From: CBDAQA01 sp965198865
GTDB taxonomy: Bacteria > Planctomycetota > Phycisphaerae > Tepidisphaerales > Tepidisphaeraceae
DNA: 64,000 nt
Reading direction: 5' to 3'
Assembly: GCA_965198865.1 (NCBI GenBank)
Contig: CBDAQA010000025.1
Coordinates: 496,001 to 560,000, forward strand
In this document: positions 10,054 through 19,004 of the stretch, piece after piece
How the letters are laid out: each line of letters begins with the position of its first letter
Numbering within the stretch: the stretch's first letter is position 1
Notes under the pieces: model-generated
Seen by the model: only the letters and a program-made list of their open reading frames with translations
The model's database searches: none
What the model was told of the DNA's origin: nothing
Made by a program: the position numbers and the translations under genes

Positions 10054-10081
10054 TTGACAGCCCGGCGTGGCGATCTACGCT
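10054..10081 (+). promoter_or_regulatory. purA promoter (sigma-70 type, leaderless arrangement)
   Basis: TTGACA at 10054-10059, a 16-nt spacer and TACGCT at 10076-10081. The purA GTG start follows the -10 after only 7 nt, so the transcript is expected to begin at or next to the start codon. No Shine-Dalgarno sequence precedes the start. Confidence 0.7.
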
Positions 10082-10088
10082 CGCTCGG

Positions 10089-11387
10089 GTGAGCTCACTA
10101 CTGGACGGAAACGCGGCGGTCGTCGGCATGCAATGGGGCGACGAGGGCAAGGGAAAGATCGTCGACTACATCGCCGAGTCGGCCGACCTGGTGGTGCGGT
10201 ACTGCGGCGGGGCGAACGCGGGGCACACGGTTCGGATCGGGGACCAGAAGTACAGCACGCACCTGCTGCCGGTGGGGATCTTCCGGCCGGGCGTGATGAA
10301 CGTGATCGGCAACGGGGTCGTGATGGACCCGGAGAAGCTGTTCGCCGAGATCGACGACATGGGCGGGCGCGGCGTGTCGGTGTCGCCGGCCAACCTGCGG
10401 GTCAGCTACAAGACGCACGTCGTGATGCCCTGGCACAAGGCCGAGGACGCGGCCCGCGAGACGGCCGCGGGCGTGGGTGGGATCGGCACGACCAAGCGCG
10501 GGATCGGCCCGTGCTACGCGGACAAGATGCACCGCACGACGGCCGTGCGCGTGGCCGACCTGGTGGGGGATGCGGGCGAGCTGCGGGAGCGGATCACGCG
10601 GATCGCCGCCGACCGCAACAACGCGTTCGCCGCCCTGTACGGGGCCGAGCCGACGGACGCGGCCGCGATCGCCGACCAGTACGTCGCCATGGGCCAGCGG
10701 CTCGCGCCGTTCGTGGACGACACCAGCCACCTGCTCATCGAGGCGTACCGGGTCGGCAAGCGGATTGTGTTCGAGGGGGCCAACGCGACGCTGCTGGACG
10801 TGGACCACGGGACCTACCCGTACGTGACGAGCAGCAACTGCTCGGCGCTGGGGCTGTTCACGGGGGCGGGCGTGCCGCCGCAGACGGTGCGGAACTTCAT
10901 CGGCATCATCAAGGCCTACAGCACCCGCGTGGGGGGCGGGCCGTTCCCGACCGAGCAGCTGAACGCGATCGGCGACGGCATCCGCGAGCGCGGGAACGAG
11001 TACGGCACGACGACCCGCCGGCCCCGGCGGATCGGCTGGTTCGACGCGGCGGCCGTGCGGTACGCCGTGGACCTGTGCGGCGTGAACCACCTGGTCGTCA
11101 CCCTGCTCGACGTGCTGGGCGGGCTGAAGGAGATCCAGATCTGCACGGCCTACACGGTCCGCGGGAAGACGTTGCCGTCGTACCGGGCCGACCTGCAGAC
11201 GCTGGCCGCGGCCGAGCCGGTGTACGAGACGGTGCCGGGGTGGGACGGGGACATCAGCCGGTGCCGGTCGTACGCCGAACTGCCGGGGGCGGCCAAGGCG
11301 TACGTGGACCGGCTGGAGTCGCTGTGCGGCGCGCCGGTCCGCATGGTCAGCGTGGGGCCGGAGCGGTCGGCCACGCTGTTGCGGTAG
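10089..11387 (+). CDS. purA: Adenylosuccinate synthase
   Basis: Catalyses IMP + aspartate + GTP to adenylosuccinate, the first committed step from IMP to AMP; cytoplasmic. The 432-residue length fits the family. The GTP-binding signature appears as MQWGDEGKGKIVDY at residues 15-28 (usually GQWGDEGKGK), followed by CGGANAGHTV, GTTKRGIGPCYADK and, near the C-terminus, TTRRPRRIGWFD. The GTG at 10089 is used because the conserved N-terminal strand begins about 10 residues later and a promoter ends 7 nt upstream. It stands alone between the M56 gene and the Sel1 gene. Confidence 0.96.
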   Translation: MSSLLDGNAAVVGMQWGDEGKGKIVDYIAESADLVVRYCGGANAGHTVRIGDQKYSTHLLPVGIFRPGVMNVIGNGVVMDPEKLFAEIDDMGGRGVSVSPANLRVSYKTHVVMPWHKAEDAARETAAGVGGIGTTKRGIGPCYADKMHRTTAVRVADLVGDAGELRERITRIAADRNNAFAALYGAEPTDAAAIADQYVAMGQRLAPFVDDTSHLLIEAYRVGKRIVFEGANATLLDVDHGTYPYVTSSNCSALGLFTGAGVPPQTVRNFIGIIKAYSTRVGGGPFPTEQLNAIGDGIRERGNEYGTTTRRPRRIGWFDAAAVRYAVDLCGVNHLVVTLLDVLGGLKEIQICTAYTVRGKTLPSYRADLQTLAAAEPVYETVPGWDGDISRCRSYAELPGAAKAYVDRLESLCGAPVRMVSVGPERSATLLR

Positions 11388-11682
11388 GTACACGGGTGTG
11401 GCCAGATTTGTTGGCAGGTACCGAGCCCACAGAGCCGGGCCGTGCCGGCCCGTGGCGACCGCAGGTCGCCTCTCGCGACGACGGCGTGGAACTTCTGGGC
11501 ATCCAGTGCGCGAAGACGCGGGCTGCGCCCGCACGGGCGAACATCGTTCGGCTCTGTTGAGTTGGTGCAGGCATGCCAACTCATCTGGCCGCGCACAAGC
11601 TGCACGGCCGAACGACCGATGCAGTGACAACGCCACGTCACGCGGCGTAGCCTTCGCCGCGGTCAGGCACGGGACCCTCCTC
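11388..11682. other. Intergenic region with nested hairpins
   Basis: No convincing gene. It holds nested inverted repeats: an inner GAGTTGG..CCAACTC hairpin (about 11559-11582) inside outer arms GTTCGGC (about 11548) and GCCGAAC (about 11608), and a short GCGGCG..CGCCGC hairpin near 11642. This could be a structured leader of the Sel1 gene or a decayed repeat. No known RNA family was recognised. Confidence 0.35.
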
Positions 11683-14133
11683 ATGTGGACCGTCGGTTTC
11701 CGATCGACTGCCCGGCACCGCCCTTGGCACTGGGCGGGCGGGCTGACGCTCCTGCTCGCCACCGCGGCCGGCCCGACCACCCGTCCACCGGCGACGACCC
11801 GATCGACCGGCCGACCCGCAAGCGGTTCGACCACGGCGGTCGCGCGGCCGCTGGACCCGTTCCCCCCGCTGCCAGGCGTCGGCAAACCGCGGTTCGATGC
11901 CGAGGTGGACCAGGTCTGCCGGTTGGCCCGGCTTGGGCTGCCGGACCGGGCCTACCTGTCGAAGCTTTGGGCGGCCTACGGCGCGGAGTGGGCGACGGCG
12001 GCGGCGGAGGACGACCCGACCGTCGACGTCCTGGCCGGCCTCTGCGCGAGCGAGGGGATCGGCAGGTCGGCCGATCAGGCCGAGGCGTATCGACGGTTCG
12101 ACGTGGCCGTGCGACTGGGGTCGACGGCGGGCATGGTCCGGCTGGGGTTGGCCTACGCGGCGGGCACCGGGGTGAGCCGGGACGCGACCACGGCCGTACT
12201 GCTGTTCCGGCGGGCATCGGATGCGGGCGACATGGACGGGACGGCGTGCCTGGCGGCCGCGTATGCCGCGGGCGCCGGGGTGTCGCAGAGCGACGCGGAG
12301 GCCGTCCGGCTGTACCGGCTCGCGTCGGATGCGGGCAACCCGGTGGCGGCGCTCGGCCTGTCGACGGCGTACCGGCTCGGCCGGGGCGTGAGGGAGACGC
12401 CGGCGGCGGCGGCGGCGTACATGCAGCGGGCGGTCGATGCCGGGTCGGCGCAGGCGCTGCTCGCGGTGGGCGACGGATACGCGGGGGGGACGACGGGGTT
12501 CGTCGGGGATGGGGCGATCGCCGCGGACTGGTACCGGCGGGCGGCCGACCTGGGCAGCCCCGATGCGATGGTGCGGCTGTCGGACCTGTGCCTGTCGAAC
12601 CCGCCGGTCCACTCGACCCCCGCCAGCCCAACGAGCCGACCGACCACGGGCGGCGGGCCGGACCTGGCAGGGGCGGTGGCGTGGCTGCGGCGGGCGGCGG
12701 CGACGGGCGACCCGGCGGCCTTACTGCGCGAGGGGGACCTGCTCGCGCTGGGGCTGCCGCCGATCGTGAAGGTCGACCCTCAGGCGGCGATGGCCGATTA
12801 TCGCCGGTCGGCCGGGGCGGGCGCGACGGCCGCGTTCAGCCGGCTGGGGTACGCGTACGAGGTCGGCTGGCACGCGGACCGGGACCCGGCGACGGCCCGC
12901 GACCTGTACGGCCGCGGCGCGGCCGACGGCGACCCCGACTGCATGGCGGCGCTGGCGGCGACGTACGACGAGAGCTTCAAGGGGCTGGAGCACGACCCGG
13001 ACACCGAGGCGTTCTGGTACCAGCGGGCGGCGTCGGAGGGCAACCTGGCGGGCATGCTGGGCCTCGCCTCGTGCTACCTGAACGGGACCGGCGTCGCCAG
13101 GGACCCGGCGATGGCGGCCCGCTGGTACGGTCGCGCCGTCGACGCCGGCAGCCCCGCGGCCATGAACGGGATGGGGATGGCCAACAACGTCCCCGGCGTC
13201 GACGGCATGGGCAGCGCCCGCAACCCGGCGGTGGCGGCCGACTGGTTCCGCCGGGCCGCCCTGGCGGGCGATGGCAGCGGGATGCGGAACCTGGCCCGGG
13301 CGTACGCGGCGGGGAACGGCGTGCCGGCCGATGGGCCGCAGGCGATCAAGATCTTCCAGCTGTCCATCCGCACGTTCCAGGCGCAGGGCGACACGCGGCG
13401 GGCGGCCGAGGTGATGCTCGACCTGGCGAAGGTGTACGCGTTGCAGGTCGGCGTGCCGAGGGACATGCGGCTGGCGGTCGATTGGGCGAACCGGGCGGCG
13501 GCGGCGGGCGAGCCGGCGGCGTGGACGTTCCTGGGCAACCTGTCGGACCGAGGCTCGGACGGCGTCCCGCGCGACCGAGTGGCGGCGTTGGTCGCCTATC
13601 GCAAGGGGGCGGCCGCGGGGGACGTCGGGTCGATGTTGGCCGCGGGCGCGTTGCGGCAGCAGGGGGTGGGTGGGGCGATCGACGAGCGGGAGGCGTTCGC
13701 GTGGTACAGCCGGGCGGCGGCGGCAGGGTCGGCCGAGGGGATGGACCGCCTGGGGCTGCTCTACTGGCGCGGGACGCAGGCGGCCCACAACCTGCCCGTG
13801 GCCGCCGACTGGTTCACGCAGGCCGCCGAGGCGGGCAGCGCGACCGGCGCGGGCCACCTGGCGGTGATGCGGGCGAACGGGTTGGGCGGGCCGCCGGACA
13901 TGGGCGCGGCCGTCCTGTACGCGCGGCGGGCGGCGGCCGGTCACCACCCGGAGTTCCTGACCGTGGTGGCCGACGCGTTGCTGCGGGGGGCGGAGGGTCG
14001 CGCGCCGGACCGCACGTCGGGGGAGGTGCTGCTGCGGATGGCGGCGTCGCTGGGCGACGCCGGCGCCAGGTCGATGCTGGAGCGCTTGCCGCCCCGCCCG
14101 GCCAGCGGGCCCGCGGGAGCGGGCGTCCGGTGA
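11683..14133 (+). CDS. Large Sel1-like repeat (SLR/TPR-like) protein, exported
   Basis: An 816-residue protein built of about twenty Sel1-like repeats, a helical solenoid that normally mediates protein-protein contacts. Repeats are recognisable as A...GD..G...LA.AYAAG.GV..D...A..L.RRA (for example AMVRLSDL.., GMLGLASCYLNGTGVARDPA, SAEGMDRLGLLYWRGTQAAH). The N-terminus is basic followed by a hydrophobic segment (GLTLLLATAAG), then a Pro/Thr-rich stretch, consistent with a signal peptide or anchor. The ATG at 11683 is chosen because the signal-like segment starts there; the frame is open further upstream without recognisable content. Partner and role are unknown. Confidence 0.85.
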   Translation: MWTVGFRSTARHRPWHWAGGLTLLLATAAGPTTRPPATTRSTGRPASGSTTAVARPLDPFPPLPGVGKPRFDAEVDQVCRLARLGLPDRAYLSKLWAAYGAEWATAAAEDDPTVDVLAGLCASEGIGRSADQAEAYRRFDVAVRLGSTAGMVRLGLAYAAGTGVSRDATTAVLLFRRASDAGDMDGTACLAAAYAAGAGVSQSDAEAVRLYRLASDAGNPVAALGLSTAYRLGRGVRETPAAAAAYMQRAVDAGSAQALLAVGDGYAGGTTGFVGDGAIAADWYRRAADLGSPDAMVRLSDLCLSNPPVHSTPASPTSRPTTGGGPDLAGAVAWLRRAAATGDPAALLREGDLLALGLPPIVKVDPQAAMADYRRSAGAGATAAFSRLGYAYEVGWHADRDPATARDLYGRGAADGDPDCMAALAATYDESFKGLEHDPDTEAFWYQRAASEGNLAGMLGLASCYLNGTGVARDPAMAARWYGRAVDAGSPAAMNGMGMANNVPGVDGMGSARNPAVAADWFRRAALAGDGSGMRNLARAYAAGNGVPADGPQAIKIFQLSIRTFQAQGDTRRAAEVMLDLAKVYALQVGVPRDMRLAVDWANRAAAAGEPAAWTFLGNLSDRGSDGVPRDRVAALVAYRKGAAAGDVGSMLAAGALRQQGVGGAIDEREAFAWYSRAAAAGSAEGMDRLGLLYWRGTQAAHNLPVAADWFTQAAEAGSATGAGHLAVMRANGLGGPPDMGAAVLYARRAAAGHHPEFLTVVADALLRGAEGRAPDRTSGEVLLRMAASLGDAGARSMLERLPPRPASGPAGAGVR

Positions 14134-14179
14134 CGATCCCGCGCGCGGGGCACGCTACACTACTGCACGCGCGGGGGCC

Positions 14180-15346
14180 GTGTTATGGTCGCTCGCCCGA
14201 CGTCCCCTACCCCGCGAGCCGCTGATGGTCCTCACCGCCCTCCGAGCGTTGTTCGTCCTGCTGATGGCCGGCGTCGGTTGGTTCTTCATCAACGACCCGG
14301 CGCAGATGTTCGGGCCGTTCACGTGGCTGGCGGTGGCGATCGCCGTCTGCTCGGCCACGCTGCTGGTGTGCGCCGACATCATCTCGCCGCGGCACAAGCT
14401 GGCGGTGTTCTCGGCCGTGACGGCGGGCCTGATCGTGGGGCTGGCGTGCTCGTACGCGCTGAGCTTCGTCGTGCAGATGCTGACCGACCACTACCTGCAG
14501 GCCCCGGACCTGACCAGCCCGAGGTACGGCGGGTGGAAGCAGGTCCACGACGACACGATCAAGTACATCGACCTGCTGGTCGGGTTCAGCTGCTGCTACC
14601 TGTCGATCAGCTTCATCCTGCAGACCAAGGACGACTTCCGGTTCGTGATCCCGTACGTCGAGTTCAGCAAGCAGATCAAGGGGGCCCGGCCGATCCTGGT
14701 GGACACGAGCGTGCTGATCGACGGGCGGATCACGGACCTGGCGCTGACCGGGATCATCGAGAGCCAGCTGATCGTGCCGCAGTTCGTGCTGGACGAGCTG
14801 CACCGGGTGGCCGACAGCCCGGACAAGCTGTTCCGCACGCGGGGCCGGTTCGGGCTGGACATGCTGGAGAAGCTGCAGCACATCGACGCGGTGGACGTGG
14901 CGCTCTACACGACGCCGGTGAACGACGGCGAGGGGACGGCCGCGGCCGACGACGTGGACCAGCGGCTGATCGAGCTGGCCAAGCGGCTGAACGCGCGGGT
15001 GCTGACCAACGACTTCAACCTGAACAAGGTGGCGCAGTTCCGCGGGGTGAGCGTGGTGAACCTGAACGCGCTGGCGGCGGCGCTGAAGCCGGTGGTCCGC
15101 GTGGGGGAGCGGCTGAGCGTGGCGATCCAGAAGGCCGGCGACCTGCCGGGGCAGGGCGTGGGGTACCTGCAGGACGGGACGATGGTGGTGGTCGAGCAGG
15201 CCCGCGGCTACGTGGACGAGGACGTGGAGGTGCTGGTGACGAACACGCGGCAGACGTCGGCGGGCCGGATGATCTTCGGCCGGCTCGCCGAGGCGGGAAA
15301 TCCCCCGCCGAAACCCCGGCCGGCCGCCGATCAGGCGCGCCGGTGA
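14180..15346 (+). CDS. Membrane-anchored PIN/TRAM domain protein (YacL type)
   Basis: A 388-residue protein with four N-terminal membrane segments (about residues 17-35, 45-67, 72-95 and 130-147), then a PIN-like nuclease domain starting at PILVDTSVLIDGRI (first acidic residue in VDTSVLIDGR, further acidic residues around ADDVDQRLIELAK and LTNDFNLN) and a C-terminal TRAM domain (PGQGVGYLQDGTMVVVEQAR). This order is that of the YacL family, predicted RNA-processing or toxin-like nucleases tethered to the membrane; the substrate is not known. A TACACT -10-like element at 14156 precedes the gene. The alternative start at 14225 begins right at the first membrane helix and is equally plausible. 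Confidence 0.88.
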   Translation: MLWSLARRPLPREPLMVLTALRALFVLLMAGVGWFFINDPAQMFGPFTWLAVAIAVCSATLLVCADIISPRHKLAVFSAVTAGLIVGLACSYALSFVVQMLTDHYLQAPDLTSPRYGGWKQVHDDTIKYIDLLVGFSCCYLSISFILQTKDDFRFVIPYVEFSKQIKGARPILVDTSVLIDGRITDLALTGIIESQLIVPQFVLDELHRVADSPDKLFRTRGRFGLDMLEKLQHIDAVDVALYTTPVNDGEGTAAADDVDQRLIELAKRLNARVLTNDFNLNKVAQFRGVSVVNLNALAAALKPVVRVGERLSVAIQKAGDLPGQGVGYLQDGTMVVVEQARGYVDEDVEVLVTNTRQTSAGRMIFGRLAEAGNPPPKPRPAADQARR

Positions 15347-15463
15347 GCCCGTGGGCCGCGCGCCCGATGGGCAGGCCTGGCCGTTACGTTCGGGTCCTGC
15401 ACGGTCGCTGGGCACCCTCCGAAAGTGGGGCCGTGGAGGTTTTGCCACCTGCGCGGGATCGAA

Positions 15464-15469
15464 TTGACA
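15464..15469 (+). promoter_or_regulatory. Possible -35 element upstream of glnN
   Basis: A perfect TTGACA stands 107 nt before the glnN start. The matching -10 is weak (TAACCC at 15487, 17-nt spacer), so only the -35 is suggested. No NtrC or sigma-54 type site was seen in the 230-bp gap. Confidence 0.35.
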
Positions 15470-15576
15470 CCGGCGTACGTTACCGCTAACCCTACGGTTC
15501 CATCCGCTGTCGCGGCCCCACGACGCGTGGCCGGCCGTCGACGAGGACGCAGACCGCAACCGAGAGGATTCGCCCC

Positions 15577-17760
15577 ATGGCTCTGACCGCACGCCACGAC
15601 GCGCTGAAGACGATCGCCACCGCCAAGCACAAGCTGAACAACGTCGACTTCACGACGAAGCACATCGTGGAGAAGTTCGGCGAGAACGTGTTCAGCGAGG
15701 AGGTGGCGCTGGCCCGGCTGCCCAAGCCGATCTTCAAGGCGCTGCAGAAGACGATCCGCAAGGGGCTGCCGCTCGACCCCAGCATCGCCGACGCCGTCGC
15801 CACGGCCATGAAGGATTGGGCGATGGACCACGGGGCGACCCACTTCACGCACATCTTCCAGCCGCTGACCGGCGTGACGGCCGAGAAGCACGACAGCTTC
15901 CTCGCCCCCACCATCGGCGGCGGGGCCGCGATCTTCGAGTTCAGCGGCAAGGAGCTGGTCAAGGGCGAGCCCGACGCCAGCAGCTTCCCCAGCGGCGGCC
16001 TGCGCGCCACGTTCGAGGCCCGCGGCTACACCGCGTGGGACCCGACCAGCCCCGCCTACATCGTCGAGAACCCCAACGGCTCCACGCTGGTCATCCCCAC
16101 CGCGTTCCTCAGCTGGACCGGCGAGGCGCTGGACACCAAGGTGCCGCTGCTGCGGTCGATGGAGGCGCTGAGCACGCAGGCCCTGCGCATCCTCAAGCTG
16201 TTCGGGAACACCGCCGCCGGGCACGTGTTCACCACGGTCGGGCCGGAGCAGGAGTACTTCCTGATCGACAAGCAGTTCTACTACCTGCGCCCCGACCTGA
16301 TCGCGACCGGCCGCACCCTGTTCGGCACCACCCCGCCCAAGGGGCAGGAGCTGGAGGACCAGTACTTCGGCTCCATCCCGGCCCGCGTGCTGGCGTGCAT
16401 GGCCGACGCGGAGTTCGAGCTGTTCAAGCTCGGCGTCCCGGTCAAGACCCGCCACAACGAGGTGGCCCCGAGCCAGTACGAGATCGCGCCGATCTTCGAG
16501 AACAGCAACCTGGCGACCGACCACCAGAACCTGACGATGGAGATCATCCGGCGCACGGCGGACAAGTACCAGCTGGCCTGCCTGTTCCACGAGAAGCCGT
16601 TCGCCGGCATCAACGGGAACGGCAAGCACAACAACTGGTCGATGTCGACCGACGTGGGCGAGAACCTGCTGAACCCCGGCGACAACCCGCACGACAACGC
16701 CCAGTTCCTGGTGTTCTGCGTGGCCGTCGTCCGCGCCGTCGCCAAGTACGCCGAGATCCTCCGCCTGTCGATCGCCTCGGCCGCCAACGACCACCGCCTC
16801 GGTGCCAACGAGGCGCCGCCGGCCATCATCAGCGTGTTCCTGGGCGACCAGCTGCAGGACATCTTCGACCAGCTGGAGAAGGGGCCGCCCAAGACCAGCA
16901 AGCAGGGCGGGACGTTCGTGACGGGCGTATCGGTGCTGCCGGGCATCCCCAAGGAGGCGGGCGACCGCAACCGGACCAGCCCGTTCGCGTTCACCGGCAA
17001 CAAGTTCGAGTTCCGCGCGGTCGGCAGCTCGGCCAACATCGGGATGCCCAACACGGTGCTGAACACCATCGTGGCCGAGTCGCTCGACTTCATCGCGACC
17101 AGCCTCGAGGCCAGCGTCAAGTCCGGCAAGGACCTGAACACCGCCATCCAGGAGCTGCTGCCGACGATCGTCAAGGAGAGCAAGAAGGTCCTGTTCAACG
17201 GCAACGGCTACTCCGACGAGTGGCACGCCGAGGCCGCCAAGCGTGGCCTGCCGAACCTGAAGAGCACGACCGACGTGCTGCCGGTGATCAAGCGGAAGGA
17301 CACGGTTGACCTGTTCGCCAAGTACAAGGTGTTCACGGAGAAGGAGCTGGAGAGCCGGTTCAACATCCTCTGCGAGAACTACACCAAGCAGGTGACGATC
17401 GAGGCCAGGACGGTCCTGCTGATGGCCAAGACGATGATCCTGCCGGCGGCCCTGCGGTACCAGACCGAGGTGGCCGGCAGCGTCGCCGCCGCCAAGTCCG
17501 CCGGCGCGACGAGCGAGGCCGGGACCGAGACGCTGTCGGTGCTGGTCAGCACGACCAACGACCTGGCCCGCGGCGTGAAGGCGCTGGAGAAGGCCGCCGG
17601 TCACGGCGATGGCGATCCCTACGCCCACGCCAAGCACATCAAGGAGGCCGTCATTCCGGCCATGCTGGAGGTCCGCAAGGCCGCCGACACGCTGGAGACC
17701 ATCGTCAGCGACGACCTCTGGCCGCTGCCGACCTACCGCGAGATGCTGTTCATCAAGTGA
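15577..17760 (+). CDS. glnN: Glutamine synthetase type III
   Basis: ATP-dependent ligation of ammonia to glutamate, the main ammonium assimilation step; cytoplasmic dodecamer in known members. The 727-residue length is typical of GSIII and far longer than GlnA type I. The GSIII-specific block RHNEVAPSQYEIAPIFE (about residue 292 onward) and GINGNGKHNNWSM are intact, as are the N-terminal FGENVF and the HFTHIFQPLTG..EKHDSF region. The ATG at 15577 is preceded by GAGAGGATT, a usable ribosome binding site. It is monocistronic, with its own strong terminator. No PII or Ntr regulator is nearby. Confidence 0.96.
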   Translation: MALTARHDALKTIATAKHKLNNVDFTTKHIVEKFGENVFSEEVALARLPKPIFKALQKTIRKGLPLDPSIADAVATAMKDWAMDHGATHFTHIFQPLTGVTAEKHDSFLAPTIGGGAAIFEFSGKELVKGEPDASSFPSGGLRATFEARGYTAWDPTSPAYIVENPNGSTLVIPTAFLSWTGEALDTKVPLLRSMEALSTQALRILKLFGNTAAGHVFTTVGPEQEYFLIDKQFYYLRPDLIATGRTLFGTTPPKGQELEDQYFGSIPARVLACMADAEFELFKLGVPVKTRHNEVAPSQYEIAPIFENSNLATDHQNLTMEIIRRTADKYQLACLFHEKPFAGINGNGKHNNWSMSTDVGENLLNPGDNPHDNAQFLVFCVAVVRAVAKYAEILRLSIASAANDHRLGANEAPPAIISVFLGDQLQDIFDQLEKGPPKTSKQGGTFVTGVSVLPGIPKEAGDRNRTSPFAFTGNKFEFRAVGSSANIGMPNTVLNTIVAESLDFIATSLEASVKSGKDLNTAIQELLPTIVKESKKVLFNGNGYSDEWHAEAAKRGLPNLKSTTDVLPVIKRKDTVDLFAKYKVFTEKELESRFNILCENYTKQVTIEARTVLLMAKTMILPAALRYQTEVAGSVAAAKSAGATSEAGTETLSVLVSTTNDLARGVKALEKAAGHGDGDPYAHAKHIKEAVIPAMLEVRKAADTLETIVSDDLWPLPTYREMLFIK

Positions 17761-17787
17761 ACGCGTCCGTGAGTTGAGATTTGAGAC

Positions 17788-17822
17788 GGCCCCGGGAGTA
17801 CGCTCCCGGGGCCGCTTTCTTT
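17788..17822 (+). terminator. Intrinsic terminator of glnN
   Basis: A perfect 11-bp stem GGCCCCGGGAG / CTCCCGGGGCC (17788-17798 and 17803-17813) closes a TACG loop and is followed by GCTTTCTTT. It lies 28 nt after the glnN stop and before the pabB start. Confidence 0.85.
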
Positions 17823-17846
17823 GGTCGCTGCTACACTCCGGCGCGC

Positions 17847-19004
17847 GTGTTCGATTTGCGTTCCATCCACGTCCGCCTCGACGGCGACGGCTGGCGGCCG
17901 ATGCCCCCCGCTGGGCCGGCGCAGGCCGTTCTGTGGTGCGACGGTCGTACGGGCCGGGCGACGCTGGGCGACCGCCAGTGGGATGATCCACTGTCCGCCC
18001 TAGCGTGGATGGCGACCGACGTCCGCCGGACGCCGGGTAGTCGATGGATCGGCTACCTCAGCTACGACCTCGGCCGGTGGTTCGAGCGGCTGGACGCGCC
18101 GCCGCAAGACGGCCTCGACGTCCCGCTGTTCGTCTTCACGCGGCACGGCGCCGGGGAAGCCCCGGATGTACATCCGGGACCCCTTGCAGACAGCAGCGTC
18201 GCCGTGTCGAACTTCACGCGGGCCGGATACGAGTCGGCCGTCGCGACCGCGATGGAGTACGTCCGGGCCGGCGACATCTTCCAGGTCAATCTCTCGCAGC
18301 GGTTCGCGGTCGCCACGACCGATGACGCGGCGTCCATCTACGGTCGGCTTCGCGGTGCATCGCCCGCGCTGTACGGCGCGTGCCTCGACTACGGTCGGTT
18401 CGCGGTCGTCAGCAACTCGCCGGAGCTGTTCCTGCGCGTCGATTCAACGGGCCGGGTGACGACCCGACCGATCAAGGGCACCCGCCCCAATACGCCCGGC
18501 ATGGCCGAGCAGCTGCGCGCCAGCGAGAAGGACGCGGCCGAGCTGCACATGATCGTCGACCTGGAGCGGAACGACCTGGGCCGCGTGTGCGAGGTAGGCA
18601 CGGTCCGCGTGACCCAGCGGCGAACGGTCGAGTCGCACCCCACAGTGTTGCACGGCGTCGCCACGGTTGAGGGTCAGCTGCGCCCCGATGTGACGCTCGT
18701 CGACCTGCTCGGCGCCACGTTCCCCGGCGGGTCGATCACCGGCGCTCCGAAGGTGCGGGCCATGCAGATCATCGATGAGTTGGAGCCCGTCCGCCGCGGC
18801 CCCTACTGCGGGGCGATCGGCTACATCGCCAGCGACGGCTCGGCCGAGTTCAACGTCGCCATCCGCACGATGACGATCAAGGACGGCGTCGCGTACGTCC
18901 CCGTCGGCGGCGGCATCGTCGCCGACTCTGACCCGGCGGCGGAGCACGAGGAGACGCTGGTGAAGGCGCGGGCGATGTTCGCCGCGCTAGGCGTCCGGCC
19001 CTGA
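17847..19004 (+). CDS. pabB: Aminodeoxychorismate synthase component I (anthranilate synthase component I-like)
   Basis: Chorismate-utilising enzyme of 385 residues; with a glutaminase partner it makes 4-amino-4-deoxychorismate for folate. The chorismate-binding domain shows AGDIFQVNLSQRF, the PIKGTRP motif, LHMIVDLERNDLGRVC, GGSITGAPK and YCGAIGYI. The Lys-containing PIKGTRP favours PabB over TrpE. The GTG at 17847 is preferred: a TTG at 17781 in the same frame would translate through the glnN terminator. TACACT at 17832-17837 ends 9 nt before the GTG, again a leaderless-like start. An in-frame palindrome (CCCGGATGTACATCCGGG, 18161-18178) encodes about residues 105-111 (APDVHPG) in the linker between the N-terminal and catalytic parts; the same palindrome recurs at 57111. 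No pabA or pabC is adjacent. Confidence 0.9.
   Translation: MFDLRSIHVRLDGDGWRPMPPAGPAQAVLWCDGRTGRATLGDRQWDDPLSALAWMATDVRRTPGSRWIGYLSYDLGRWFERLDAPPQDGLDVPLFVFTRHGAGEAPDVHPGPLADSSVAVSNFTRAGYESAVATAMEYVRAGDIFQVNLSQRFAVATTDDAASIYGRLRGASPALYGACLDYGRFAVVSNSPELFLRVDSTGRVTTRPIKGTRPNTPGMAEQLRASEKDAAELHMIVDLERNDLGRVCEVGTVRVTQRRTVESHPTVLHGVATVEGQLRPDVTLVDLLGATFPGGSITGAPKVRAMQIIDELEPVRRGPYCGAIGYIASDGSAEFNVAIRTMTIKDGVAYVPVGGGIVADSDPAAEHEETLVKARAMFAALGVRP
18161..18178. repeat. GGATGTACATCC palindrome, copy inside pabB
   Basis: Perfect 18-bp palindrome CCCGGATGTACATCCGGG inside the pabB coding sequence. Together with the preceding GAAGC it shares a continuous 20-mer with the copy at 57111-57138. It is translated in frame as part of a linker. 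Confidence 0.75.

Noticed and set aside
12721..13947. Leftward open frame of about 400 codons within the Sel1 gene
   Set aside because: Antisense shadow: Arg/His/Val-rich, no domain, while the plus strand shows regular Sel1 repeats.
17781..17846. TTG start extending pabB by 22 codons
   Set aside because: It would translate through the glnN terminator hairpin; the GTG at 17847 follows a -10 element and matches the family N-terminus.
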